Shown here: positions 53,592 to 62,074 of the stretch, in pieces | How positions within the stretch are numbered: the first letter of the stretch is position 1 | How the letters are laid out: every line of letters starts with the position of its first letter | The notes under the pieces: model-generated | Told to the model about the DNA's origin: nothing | The model's input: only the letters and a program-made list of their open reading frames with translations | Databases searched by the model: none | Program-made: the position numbers and the translations under genes | Source of the DNA: Pseudomonas sp. MWU16-30317 | GTDB taxonomy: Bacteria; Pseudomonadota; Gammaproteobacteria; Pseudomonadales; Pseudomonadaceae | Direction of reading: 5' to 3' | DNA length: 64,000 bases | Assembly (NCBI RefSeq): GCF_020515695.1 | Contig: NZ_JAIWJA010000006.1 | Coordinates: forward strand, 327,959 to 391,958

Positions 53592-54695
53592 TCAGCCCAG
53601 AGCCGGAGTCGGATTGATAGCGGTGCGCCTTACCCAACGCCCCTTGAGGCGCGGGCGGTAAAGGATCAACACGTCACTGGCCAGCAGGAAGAACAGCATC
53701 ATGCCCTGGAACAACTGGGTGATCGCCTGGGGCAGGTTGAGGTTCATCTGCGCGTTTTCGCCACCCAGATACAACAGGGCCATCAACAGGCTGGAAAATA
53801 CGATCCCGATGGGATTGAGGCGACCGAGAAAAGCCACGGTAATGGCGGCATAGCCATAACCTGGCGACACCGCCGGTACCAGTTGCCCGATCGGCCCCGC
53901 CACCTCGCCCACGCCCGCGAGCCCGGCCAATGCACCGCTGATCAACAGCGCGAACCACACCAGGGACTTTTCCCGAAAACCGACGAACCCGGCGGCGCGC
54001 TTGTCCAGGCCGAGCACCTTGATCTGAAAACCCACGAAGCTTCTCTGCAGCAACACCCACACCGCCACCAGGGCCAGCAGGGCAAAATACAAGCCGGCAT
54101 GCAGGCGGCTATCGGCGAACACCAGCGGCAAGCGGCTGGCATCGCCGAACATCGCCGACTCGGGGAAATTGAAACCGGCCGGATCCTTGAGCGGGCCGTG
54201 GACGAAATACAGCAGCAGGTTGAGCGCGATGTAATTGAGCATGATGCTGGTGAGGATTTCGTTGGCATTGAACTGCGTGCGCAGCCACGCGGTGAGCCCG
54301 GCCCAGGCCGCGCCGGCGAGGGTCCCGGCGCTGAGTACCATGACCAGGGCCCAGCGGCTGTCCATGTCGATGATATTGACCGCTACTGCGCTGCCGGCCA
54401 GGGCGCCGATGAGCAATTGTCCTTCAGCACCGATGTTCCAGATGCGCGCCTGGTAGGCCACGGCCAGGCCCAAGGCGCAGAGCAGGATCGGCAGCGCCTT
54501 GACCAGCAATTCACCCACACCGTAGAGGTCCTTGACCGGATCGATCAGCAAGGTCCGCAGGGTCAGCAGCGGGTCCAGCCCCAGCGCTAAAAACAACAGC
54601 GAGCCACAGCCCAACGTGAGCACGGCCGCCAGCAGCGGCGAGCACCAGAGCATGGCGCGCGATTGCTGGCCGCGGGGTTCGAGTGAAAGCAACAT
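53592..54695 (-). CDS. Nucleoside-type ABC transporter permease 1
   Basis: A 367-aa inner-membrane protein with about ten helices. The segments IWNIGAEGQLLIGALAGS and NEILTSIMLNYIALNLL are typical of the larger NupP-type permease. It lies 10 bases upstream of permease 2 and 12 bases after the ATPase gene. Confidence 0.9.
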   Translation of the reverse strand: MLLSLEPRGQQSRAMLWCSPLLAAVLTLGCGSLLFLALGLDPLLTLRTLLIDPVKDLYGVGELLVKALPILLCALGLAVAYQARIWNIGAEGQLLIGALAGSAVAVNIIDMDSRWALVMVLSAGTLAGAAWAGLTAWLRTQFNANEILTSIMLNYIALNLLLYFVHGPLKDPAGFNFPESAMFGDASRLPLVFADSRLHAGLYFALLALVAVWVLLQRSFVGFQIKVLGLDKRAAGFVGFREKSLVWFALLISGALAGLAGVGEVAGPIGQLVPAVSPGYGYAAITVAFLGRLNPIGIVFSSLLMALLYLGGENAQMNLNLPQAITQLFQGMMLFFLLASDVLILYRPRLKGRWVRRTAINPTPALG

Positions 54696-54707
54696 GACAG
54701 GCTCCGA

Positions 54708-56246
54708 TTAGCTAAGGGCAGCGGTGTGATCGAAACGGCCAGCCATCCAGCCGCCGACTTCTACCGCTGAGGTGTCCGGGGTCGGCTTCAGGCGGCTGAG
54801 GCGGCCACTGCTGAGGGCGCCCAGGCGGTCGCTGATTTGAAACAGTTCGTCAAGGTCTTCGGAGATCACCAGAATCGCCGCCCCGGCATCGCGCAGGGCG
54901 ATCAAGGCGCGGTGAATAGTGGCCGCGGCCCCTACATCGACACCCCAGGTCGGGTGCGCGGCGATCAGCAAGCGCGGTTGCTGAAGGATTTCTCGGCCGA
55001 GAATGAATTTCTGCAGATTACCGCCCGACAGGCTGCGCGCCGGTGCCTGTTCGCCAGCGCTTTTGACCCCAAAGCGGCTGATGATTTCGTTGGCCAGGGC
55101 CACGACCTTGTGTCGGCGAATCAGGCCGTTTTCCACCAGACCTTGCTGGAAAGCTGTGAGCAAGGCGTTGTCGCTCAGGCTCATGTCGGGCACTGCGCCA
55201 TGGCCCAGGCGCTCGGCCGGCACGAAAGCCAGGCCCAGGCGACGGCGTGCATCGGGGCGCAGATGGCCAACCTTGGCCCCCGCGAAGCGCAGCGCCGCCG
55301 CTTGGGCGCTGGGCAGGGTAATCTCGCCGCTGAGCAACGCCAGCAGTTCGTCCTGACCATTGCCGGCGACTCCGGCGATACCGACGATTTCACCGCTGCG
55401 CACCTGTAGGTCGAGATCGCTGAGCGAGCAGCCAAAGGGATCGGGGTTGTGCCAGGACAGTTTGTCGATCTGCAGAAAGTCTGCGCCACCACTGACTTTC
55501 GGGTAATGGGCACTCAAGCCCTCGGCCTCGCCGACCATCAAGCGCGCCAACTCCAGGTCCGAGCATTGCGCTGGTATGCAGTGCCCCGACACCTGGCCAC
55601 CGCGCAGTACGGTGGCGCTGTGGCACAGCGCGCGTACTTCGGCCAGCTTGTGGCTGATGAAGAGGATGCTGCAGCCTTCACTGGACAGGCGCCGCAAGGT
55701 CACGAACAGGTCATCGGCCTCTCGCGGCGTCAGTACCGACGTGGGCTCATCGAGGATCAGCAAGCGGATGTTCTGCATCAGGCAGCGGACGATCTCCACG
55801 CGCTGGCGTTCGCCGATCGACAGGCTGTGCACCAGGCGCTGGGGTTCCAGCGGCATGCCATAGCGCTGCGACACCTCGCGGATACTGGTTTCCAGTTGTG
55901 CCGGAGTTTGCCCATTATCCATCGCCAGGGCGATGTTCTGCGCCACGGTGAGGGTCTCGAACACCGAGAAATGCTGGAACACCATGCCCACGCCCAAGCC
56001 CCGCGCCTGGGCCGGATTGCGCATTTTCACCGCCTCGCCCTGCCAGAAGATCTGTCCGTCATCGGGCTGGGTAACGCCGTAGATGATTTTCATCAGGGTG
56101 CTTTTGCCGGCACCGTTCTCGCCGAGCAGCGCGTGGATCTCCCCGGGGGCGATGCTCAGATCGATACGATCGTTGGCCAGGCAGCCCGGGTAGCGCTTGC
56201 TGATGGCGGACAGCTGCAATCGTGGGACAGTGGCTGGGTTGGACAT
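54708..56246 (-). CDS. Nucleoside-type ABC transporter ATPase (two ABC domains)
   Basis: A 512-aa duplicated ATPase of the simple-sugar/nucleoside family. First half: Walker A GENGAGKST, signature SIGERQRVEI, Walker B LLILDEPTSVL. Second half: degenerate Walker A (GVAGNGQDE), signature LSGGNLQKFILGREI. It energises purine/nucleoside uptake with the two permeases and, probably, the BMP protein at 48502. First gene of the operon. Confidence 0.92.
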   Translation of the reverse strand: MSNPATVPRLQLSAISKRYPGCLANDRIDLSIAPGEIHALLGENGAGKSTLMKIIYGVTQPDDGQIFWQGEAVKMRNPAQARGLGVGMVFQHFSVFETLTVAQNIALAMDNGQTPAQLETSIREVSQRYGMPLEPQRLVHSLSIGERQRVEIVRCLMQNIRLLILDEPTSVLTPREADDLFVTLRRLSSEGCSILFISHKLAEVRALCHSATVLRGGQVSGHCIPAQCSDLELARLMVGEAEGLSAHYPKVSGGADFLQIDKLSWHNPDPFGCSLSDLDLQVRSGEIVGIAGVAGNGQDELLALLSGEITLPSAQAAALRFAGAKVGHLRPDARRRLGLAFVPAERLGHGAVPDMSLSDNALLTAFQQGLVENGLIRRHKVVALANEIISRFGVKSAGEQAPARSLSGGNLQKFILGREILQQPRLLIAAHPTWGVDVGAAATIHRALIALRDAGAAILVISEDLDELFQISDRLGALSSGRLSRLKPTPDTSAVEVGGWMAGRFDHTAALS

Positions 56247-56284
56247 GACCTGCTCGACTCGAATGAGGACCGCTCGAATAAAGC

Positions 56285-56310
56285 AAAAACCTGGCCATGT
56301 AGTCAGGTTT
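56285..56310 (-). promoter_or_regulatory. Terminator-like hairpin in the leader of the ABC importer operon
   Basis: On the minus strand AAACCTG pairs with CAGGTTT around a 10-base loop, followed by two more T. It ends about 38 bases before the ATPase start, that is, between promoter and gene. Position and form suggest an attenuator or the expression platform of a leader RNA; no known riboswitch aptamer was recognised upstream. Confidence 0.45.
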
Positions 56311-56747
56311 GCCTATAGCGAGGTGGCGTGCCCCTGATAACGGTATGGGGGCCACTCATCATTGGCTGAATGCACCTCGTCGGGAGCACTGATTGGGTGC
56401 GCGTTGGGGTGTGGACGCCCTGAATCGAGCTGATCAAAAAACAACCAACCTTCTGCAGGCAATCTGTGGCCTACCCCGGATGCAGCTTTGCACGGATTAT
56501 CCACAGGTTGATCCACAGCTTCTGTGCGCAACCTGTAACGCTGTGCATAACGTCCGCAACTATCGCTATAACACTGACGAATTCCGACTAAGCCTATGAT
56601 TGAAACGGCAATTGATCGGTCCAGATCGCTAGTTGATCAAAAAATGATCGATCCGTTGAAAGGCACGGTCCAGAGGGCTCAGGCGCGTTTGCCAAGAGCT
56701 TATCCACAAGCAGATGCACAGTAGATGTGGGCAAATGTGCACGGCTA
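56311..56747. other. DnaA-box cluster in a 437-bp AT-rich gap
   Basis: No gene is seen. Three exact TTATNCACA boxes are present: 56497-56505 (+), 56542-56550 (minus, TTATGCACA) and 56700-56708 (+), plus a one-mismatch TGATCCACA at 56509-56517. Seven GATC sites fall between 56432 and 56653, four of them within 40 bp next to A-runs (TTGATCAAAAAATGATCGATC). The local sequence is AT-rich. This resembles a DnaA-binding or titration site; dnaA itself is not in the window. Confidence 0.6.
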
Positions 56748-57332
56748 TCAGTGTGGACTCAGCACCATGCGTCCACGGCTGATATCGGCGAGTTGCCGAG
56801 TCAGGGTCTCGACGGAGGACGGCACCAGCGCCAACTGCAACTCGACGCCATTGGCCGTGTAGTTTTCGTTTTCGATCACGCCATCCGCTTCGGCGACGCG
56901 CAACTTCACCAGAGCCAGCTCACTGAAAGTACACTCGCACGCGTAGGGTGCTCTGCTGACCAGCAGTTTTTTCGCGGCTTGTTGCAGGCACTTGTTGGCA
57001 CACCCCCCATAGGCCCGCGCCAGGCCGCCGGTGCCCAATTGGATGCCGCCATACCAGCGAATTACCAGTACCACGACGCGATCGCAATCCTGCGCCTCGA
57101 TAGCAGCAAGTATCGGACGCCCGGCGGTGCCGCCGGGTTCGCCATCGTCGCTGGAGCGGTATTGATCGCCCAGTTTCCAGGCCCAGCAGTTGTGCGAGGC
57201 TGCGAGGTCGCTGAACTGGTCGATAAAGGCCTGTGCCCCAACGGCGCTGTCGATGGGGGCGGCGAGGGCGATAAAGCGGCTCTTGCGAATATCTTCACGA
57301 TATTCGCAAGCATCTAGCAGGGTTGAGGGCAT
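56748..57332 (-). CDS. IMPACT/YigZ family protein
   Basis: A 194-aa protein with the UPF0029 domain: KSRFIALAAPI, then SSDDGEPGGTAGRPIL and VVVLVIRWYGGIQLGTGGLARAY, the hallmark of YigZ. The family is linked to translation or stress but has no firm enzymatic role. The ATG at 57332 is preferred; an earlier GTG would overlap the upstream regulator gene. Confidence 0.9.
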   Translation of the reverse strand: MPSTLLDACEYREDIRKSRFIALAAPIDSAVGAQAFIDQFSDLAASHNCWAWKLGDQYRSSDDGEPGGTAGRPILAAIEAQDCDRVVVLVIRWYGGIQLGTGGLARAYGGCANKCLQQAAKKLLVSRAPYACECTFSELALVKLRVAEADGVIENENYTANGVELQLALVPSSVETLTRQLADISRGRMVLSPH

Positions 57333-57351
57333 TGCAGGAGTCCGCAGCAGG

Positions 57352-58017
57352 TCAGTCGATCGGGGGTGTGAGGCCACAGCCCTTGAGAACGATGCGGATC
57401 AGATTATCGCTCGCTTCAGTGAAATCTTGCTTGGTCAGGCGCGTCTTGCCGCTGACGCGACAGATCTGCGTGGCAAAGTCGGCGTAGTGCTGAGTGCTGC
57501 CCCACAGCAAAAAGATCAAGTGAACCGGGTCGACCGGGTCCATCTTGCCGGCTGCGATCCACTGCCTGAACACATCGGCCCGGCCCTGGAACCAGGCACG
57601 GTAGTCGTGGCTGAAATACTCGCTCAGGCACTCGCCGCCGCTGATGATCTCCATGGCGAAGATGCGCGACGCTTGCGGGTGGCGGCGGGAGAACTCCATC
57701 TTGGCGCGGATATAGCGGGTCAGTGCCAGGGCCGGATCGTCGTCGACGGTCAGGTTGTTGAAGGTGCTGTCCCAGAGTTCGATGATGTTGCTCAACACGG
57801 CGATATACAGGCCGAGCTTGTTGTTGAAGTAGTAATGCAAGTTGGCCTTGGGCAAGCCGGCGTTCAGCGCGATGGTGTTCATGCTGGTGCCTTTGAAACC
57901 ATGGCGAGCGAACTCGTCTTCGGCGGCGATAAGGATCGCTTCTTCGTTTTTCTGCCGGATACGGCTGGCGGGTTTACCGTTGCTGTGGGCGCTGTGCGCA
58001 GGAACTTCAAGGGTCAT
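57352..58017 (-). CDS. TetR-family regulator, RutR-like
   Basis: A 221-aa protein. N-terminal helix-turn-helix (GFKGTSMNTIALNAGLPKAN, about 42-61) followed by the YcdC/RutR-type C-terminal domain (FRQWIAAGKMDPVDPVHLIFLLWG). RutR senses uracil in enterics and controls pyrimidine/purine genes. Here it is flanked by an NCS2 permease gene 88 bases upstream, its probable target. Start MTLEVPAHSAH; longer starts reach into the intergenic region. Confidence 0.85.
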   Translation of the reverse strand: MTLEVPAHSAHSNGKPASRIRQKNEEAILIAAEDEFARHGFKGTSMNTIALNAGLPKANLHYYFNNKLGLYIAVLSNIIELWDSTFNNLTVDDDPALALTRYIRAKMEFSRRHPQASRIFAMEIISGGECLSEYFSHDYRAWFQGRADVFRQWIAAGKMDPVDPVHLIFLLWGSTQHYADFATQICRVSGKTRLTKQDFTEASDNLIRIVLKGCGLTPPID

Positions 58018-58105
58018 GGACGGTTCCGAACAAGTCGTGTGGGTGCGGCTGATGCGTTGATAGCGCACCCACACATATCAAGACAAGCGCCGTTTGATAA
58101 AACTC

Positions 58106-59509
58106 TCAAACCTTTGTTTCAATTGCGTGTTTTTCGAGTTCCAGGGCAACGGCCGCGTCACTGGTCTGTGCTTCTGGCTCGGGCAGCACCAGGCACAGCA
58201 CAAGGGCGGTGATGCCGCCGCTGGTAATGGCCGAGTCGAACAGGCTCTGCACCAGTTTGGGCATCTGGTGCAGCAGGTCCGGTACGGCCGCGATGCCCAG
58301 GCCGACGCCGAACGAGGTGGCGATGATCAGCATGTTGCGCCGGTCCAGCGCCGACTGCGCGAGGATGCGGACGCCCGCCGCAGCGACGCTGCCGAACATC
58401 ACCAGGGTCGCGCCGCCGAGCACCGGCTTGGGGATCTGTTGCAGCACTGCACCGATACTGGGCACCAGGCCGAGCAGGAATAGCACCGCACCGATGTACA
58501 GCCCCACATAACGGCTGGCCACACCGGTCAACTGGATCACGCCGTTGTTCTGGGCGAAGGTGGTGTTGGGGAATGCGCTGAAGGTAGCGGCAATCATGCA
58601 GCTGGCGCCATCACCCAGGACCCCGCCCTTGAGGCGCTGAATGTAGCTCGGGCCGGTGATGGGCTGGCGCGAAAGCATGCAGTTGGCGGTCAGGTCGCCG
58701 ACGGTTTCGATACTGCTGATCAGGTAGATCAAGGCGATCGGGAAGAACGCCGTCCAATCGAAGGCAAAGCCGAACTTGAACGGCACCGGCACGTTGATCA
58801 GCGGCAAGTCAGGCAGGGCGTGGGGCACCAGTTTGCCGGAGAACCACGCGGCGATACTGCCCACCAACAGGCCGATGATGATCGATGACAGGCGTATCCA
58901 GGGCGTGTTGGAGCGGTTGAGCACAATGATCACCACCAGCACCAGACCGCCGAGGGCCAGGTTGCCCGGGGCGCCGAAGTCCGGCGCATTGAAGCCGCCG
59001 CCCAGATCGGTGATGCCGACCTTGATCAGGCTGATGCCGATCAGGGTGATGACGATACCCGTGACCAGCGGGGTGATCACTCGACGCAACTGGCCGATGA
59101 AGCGGCTGAGGACGATCTGTACCACGGCGCCGAAAAAGCACACGCCGAAGATCATCGCCATGATGTCTTCCGGGCTGCCACCGCGTTGCTTGACCATGAA
59201 GCCGGCCGACAGCACGGCACCCAGAAAGGCGAAGCTGGTGCCTTGGAGGCAGATCATCCCGGCGCCGATGCCGAACGGCCGGCGCGCCTGGATAAAGGTG
59301 CCGACGCCGGACACCATCAGTGCCATGCTGATCAGGTAGGGCATGTGCGCGCCCAGGCCCAGCGTCGAGCCGATGATCAACGGCGGGGTGATGATGCCCA
59401 CAAAGCTGGCCAGCACATGTTGCAGGGCGGCCAGAAACGCAGGCACGGGCTTAGGGCGATCGTTGAGGCCGTAGATCAGGTCTTGGGTGATGGGTGCTTC
59501 TGGTGGCAT
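58106..59509 (-). CDS. NCS2 xanthine/uracil permease
   Basis: A 467-aa inner-membrane protein of 14 helices. The QHVLASF motif near the N-terminus, the SSIETVGDLTANC segment with the substrate-site Glu, and FAQNNGVIQLTGVASR are NCS2 signatures. The family takes up xanthine, hypoxanthine or uracil with H+. Context (RutR-like regulator and purine genes) favours a purine or uracil substrate; xanthine is most likely. Confidence 0.9.
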   Translation of the reverse strand: MPPEAPITQDLIYGLNDRPKPVPAFLAALQHVLASFVGIITPPLIIGSTLGLGAHMPYLISMALMVSGVGTFIQARRPFGIGAGMICLQGTSFAFLGAVLSAGFMVKQRGGSPEDIMAMIFGVCFFGAVVQIVLSRFIGQLRRVITPLVTGIVITLIGISLIKVGITDLGGGFNAPDFGAPGNLALGGLVLVVIIVLNRSNTPWIRLSSIIIGLLVGSIAAWFSGKLVPHALPDLPLINVPVPFKFGFAFDWTAFFPIALIYLISSIETVGDLTANCMLSRQPITGPSYIQRLKGGVLGDGASCMIAATFSAFPNTTFAQNNGVIQLTGVASRYVGLYIGAVLFLLGLVPSIGAVLQQIPKPVLGGATLVMFGSVAAAGVRILAQSALDRRNMLIIATSFGVGLGIAAVPDLLHQMPKLVQSLFDSAITSGGITALVLCLVLPEPEAQTSDAAVALELEKHAIETKV

Positions 59510-59654
59510 GGTGGATTCTCGGCACGAGTGTGTGGCGTAGTGTGTCCATGCCTTTGCAAAAAGCTGTCCAAGTGTTCAGGAATAGTTTTTATTAAGGTTT
59601 ATTAATCGATATTTTTCAATGAGATAAATATTTATATGACGGTTTCGGAAGGCA

Positions 59655-60578
59655 CTATCGAGTGGTCGTGAGACTCTCCAGAAAGCTTTCAAGCACCAAA
59701 TGGGGGCGCCGTCCTTTGCGTGTGACCCACGACAGACTCAAATCATAGAAACGCTCGCTGGCCTTCAATGCACGCAAGCGGCCTTGTTGCACCCAGAAGC
59801 TCGCGTAGTGATCCGGCAGGTAGCCGATATAGCGACCGGTGAGGATCAGGAATGCCATGCCTTCGCGATCCGATGCGCTGGCGGTGCAATGCAGTGCCTG
59901 GTAGTGGGCCTGGATCTCGGCGGGCAGGCGAAAGGTCGGGGCGATCGCGTCCTGCTGGTTGAGACGCTCGTCGTCCAGGGCGTCGTCAGCCGCATAGAAC
60001 AGTGGATGGCCCACCGCGCAATACAGCAGCGATCGCTCGCTGTACAACGGTTGGTATTCAAGCCCTGACAACGGGCTGGCCTGGGGCACCACGCCGACGT
60101 GCAGGCTGCCATCGAGCACGCCTTGCTCCACTTCGCTGGGGGCGATCATGCGGATCTGGATACGGACGTCCGGCCCGCGGTCTTTCAATTGTGCCAAGGC
60201 GTGGGTGATGCGCATGTGCGGCAGGGTGACCAGGTTGTCGGTCAGGCCAATGTTGAGTTCGCCCCTCAGGTGTTGGTGCAAGCCGTTGACCTCGGTGCGG
60301 AAGCTCTCCAGAGCGCCAAGCAATTGCAATGCGGACTGGTAGACCTCGCGTCCTTCTTCGGTCAGCGAGAAGCCCGCACGCCCACGCTGGCAAAGGCGCA
60401 GCCCCAAGCGTTGTTCAAGGTCGCTCATTTGCTGGCTGATGGCCGAGCGGCCAATCCCCAGCACGTTCTCGGCGGCGGAGAACCCGCCGCACTCGACCAC
60501 GCTGCGGTAAATCTTCAACAAGCGGATATCGAAATCGCTGACTTGCGCGAGGGGAGCGGGGCGGCGGCTGGTGGCCAT
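59655..60578 (-). CDS. bauR: LysR-family activator of beta-alanine catabolism BauR
   Basis: A 307-aa LysR protein: N-terminal helix-turn-helix (GGFSAAENVLGIGRSAISQQ, about 32-51) and a C-terminal periplasmic-binding-protein-like sensor domain. It is divergent from bauA with 132 bp between them, matching PA0133-PA0132. BauR activates beta-alanine degradation genes. Assignment is by position and family. Confidence 0.85.
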   Translation of the reverse strand: MATSRRPAPLAQVSDFDIRLLKIYRSVVECGGFSAAENVLGIGRSAISQQMSDLEQRLGLRLCQRGRAGFSLTEEGREVYQSALQLLGALESFRTEVNGLHQHLRGELNIGLTDNLVTLPHMRITHALAQLKDRGPDVRIQIRMIAPSEVEQGVLDGSLHVGVVPQASPLSGLEYQPLYSERSLLYCAVGHPLFYAADDALDDERLNQQDAIAPTFRLPAEIQAHYQALHCTASASDREGMAFLILTGRYIGYLPDHYASFWVQQGRLRALKASERFYDLSLSWVTRKGRRPHLVLESFLESLTTTR

Positions 60579-60710
60579 AGTTTAGTAAACGCCTGACTGA
60601 AGATCTGAAAAGCAGGATTTTCCAGACTTTATCCCCGTGACAACGTAGGGGCAAGACTGAAGCGGCATCTACGCTTGTCACCTACGACTTTCATTGAGGA
60701 GGTGTTGATC

Positions 60711-62057
60711 ATGAACTTGCCCGAGAATGCCCCTGTCGGCATTACCCACCAGCTCAAGCTGGATGCGCACTGGATGCCTTATACGGCCAATCGCAGTTTC
60801 CAGCGCGATCCGCGCATCATCGTTGCTGCCGAAGGCAGTTGGCTGACCGACGACAAGGGTCGCAAGATCTATGACAGCCTGTCGGGCCTGTGGACCTGCG
60901 GTGCGGGCCATACCCGCAAGGAGATTCAGGAGGCAGTCGCCAAGCAACTCGGCGTGCTCGATTACTCGCCAGCGTTCCAGTACGGCCACCCATTGTCGTT
61001 CCAGCTTGCCGAGAAGATTACCGAGCTGACACCGGGCACACTCAATCACGTCTTCTATACCAACTCAGGTTCGGAGTGTGCCGACACCGCCGTCAAGATG
61101 GTCCGTGCCTACTGGCGTCTCAAGGGCCAGGCCACCAAGACCAAGCTGATCGGTCGCGCCCGCGGTTACCACGGGGTTAACATCGCCGGGACGAGCCTGG
61201 GTGGCGTCAACGGCAACCGCAAGATGTTCGGGCCGCTGCTGGATGTCGATCACTTGCCGCACACCGTGCTGCCGGAAAATGCTTTCTCCAAGGGTGAGCC
61301 GGAACTGGGCGGCGTCGCGCTCGCCAATGAAATGCTCAAGCTGATCGAGCTGCACGATGCGTCCAACATCGCGGCCGTGATCGTTGAGCCGATGGCCGGG
61401 TCCGCTGGTGTGTTGCCACCGCCGAAGGGTTATCTGAAACGTCTGCGCGAGATCTGCGATCAGCACAACATCCTGTTGATCTTCGACGAGGTGATCACCG
61501 GGTTCGGTCGTACCGGGGCAATGTTCGGTGCCGAGAGCTTTGGCGTGACTCCGGACCTGATGTGCATTGCCAAACAAGTCACCAACGGCGCCATTCCGAT
61601 GGGCGCGGTAGTGGCCAGCAGCGAGATCTATCAGACTTTCATGAACCAGGCCACGCCTGACTACGCTGTCGAGTTCGCTCACGGCTACACCTATTCGGCT
61701 CACCCGGTGGCTTGTGCCGCTGGCCTGGCAGCGCTCGATTTGTTGCACAAGGAAAGCCTGGTGCAGAGCTCGGCCGAGTTGGCGCCCCATTTCGAGAAGG
61801 TGCTGCACGGCATCAAGGGCGCGAACAATATTCTCGACATCCGCAACTACGGTCTGGCGGGTGCTATTCAGCTGGCACCGCGCGACGGCGATGCCATTGT
61901 GCGCCCCTATGAGGCATCGATGAAGCTCTGGCAAGCCGGGTTCTATGTGCGTTACGGCGGCGACACCCTGCAGTTCGGCCCGACTTTCAACGCCAATCCG
62001 CAGGACCTTGATCGCCTGTTCGATGCCGTGGGCGTCGCACTCAACCAGATCGACTGA
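60711..62057 (+). CDS. bauA: Beta-alanine:pyruvate aminotransferase BauA
   Basis: A 448-aa class III (omega) aminotransferase starting MNLPENAPVGITHQLKLDAH. PLP lysine is Lys288 in IAKQVTNGA, with the LLIFDEVITGFGRTG Asp region upstream. It converts beta-alanine and pyruvate to malonate semialdehyde and alanine. A strong GAGGAGG site precedes the start. Followed after 17 bases by bauC. Confidence 0.95.
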   Translation: MNLPENAPVGITHQLKLDAHWMPYTANRSFQRDPRIIVAAEGSWLTDDKGRKIYDSLSGLWTCGAGHTRKEIQEAVAKQLGVLDYSPAFQYGHPLSFQLAEKITELTPGTLNHVFYTNSGSECADTAVKMVRAYWRLKGQATKTKLIGRARGYHGVNIAGTSLGGVNGNRKMFGPLLDVDHLPHTVLPENAFSKGEPELGGVALANEMLKLIELHDASNIAAVIVEPMAGSAGVLPPPKGYLKRLREICDQHNILLIFDEVITGFGRTGAMFGAESFGVTPDLMCIAKQVTNGAIPMGAVVASSEIYQTFMNQATPDYAVEFAHGYTYSAHPVACAAGLAALDLLHKESLVQSSAELAPHFEKVLHGIKGANNILDIRNYGLAGAIQLAPRDGDAIVRPYEASMKLWQAGFYVRYGGDTLQFGPTFNANPQDLDRLFDAVGVALNQID

Positions 62058-62074
62058 TTACCAGGGAGTTTTAC

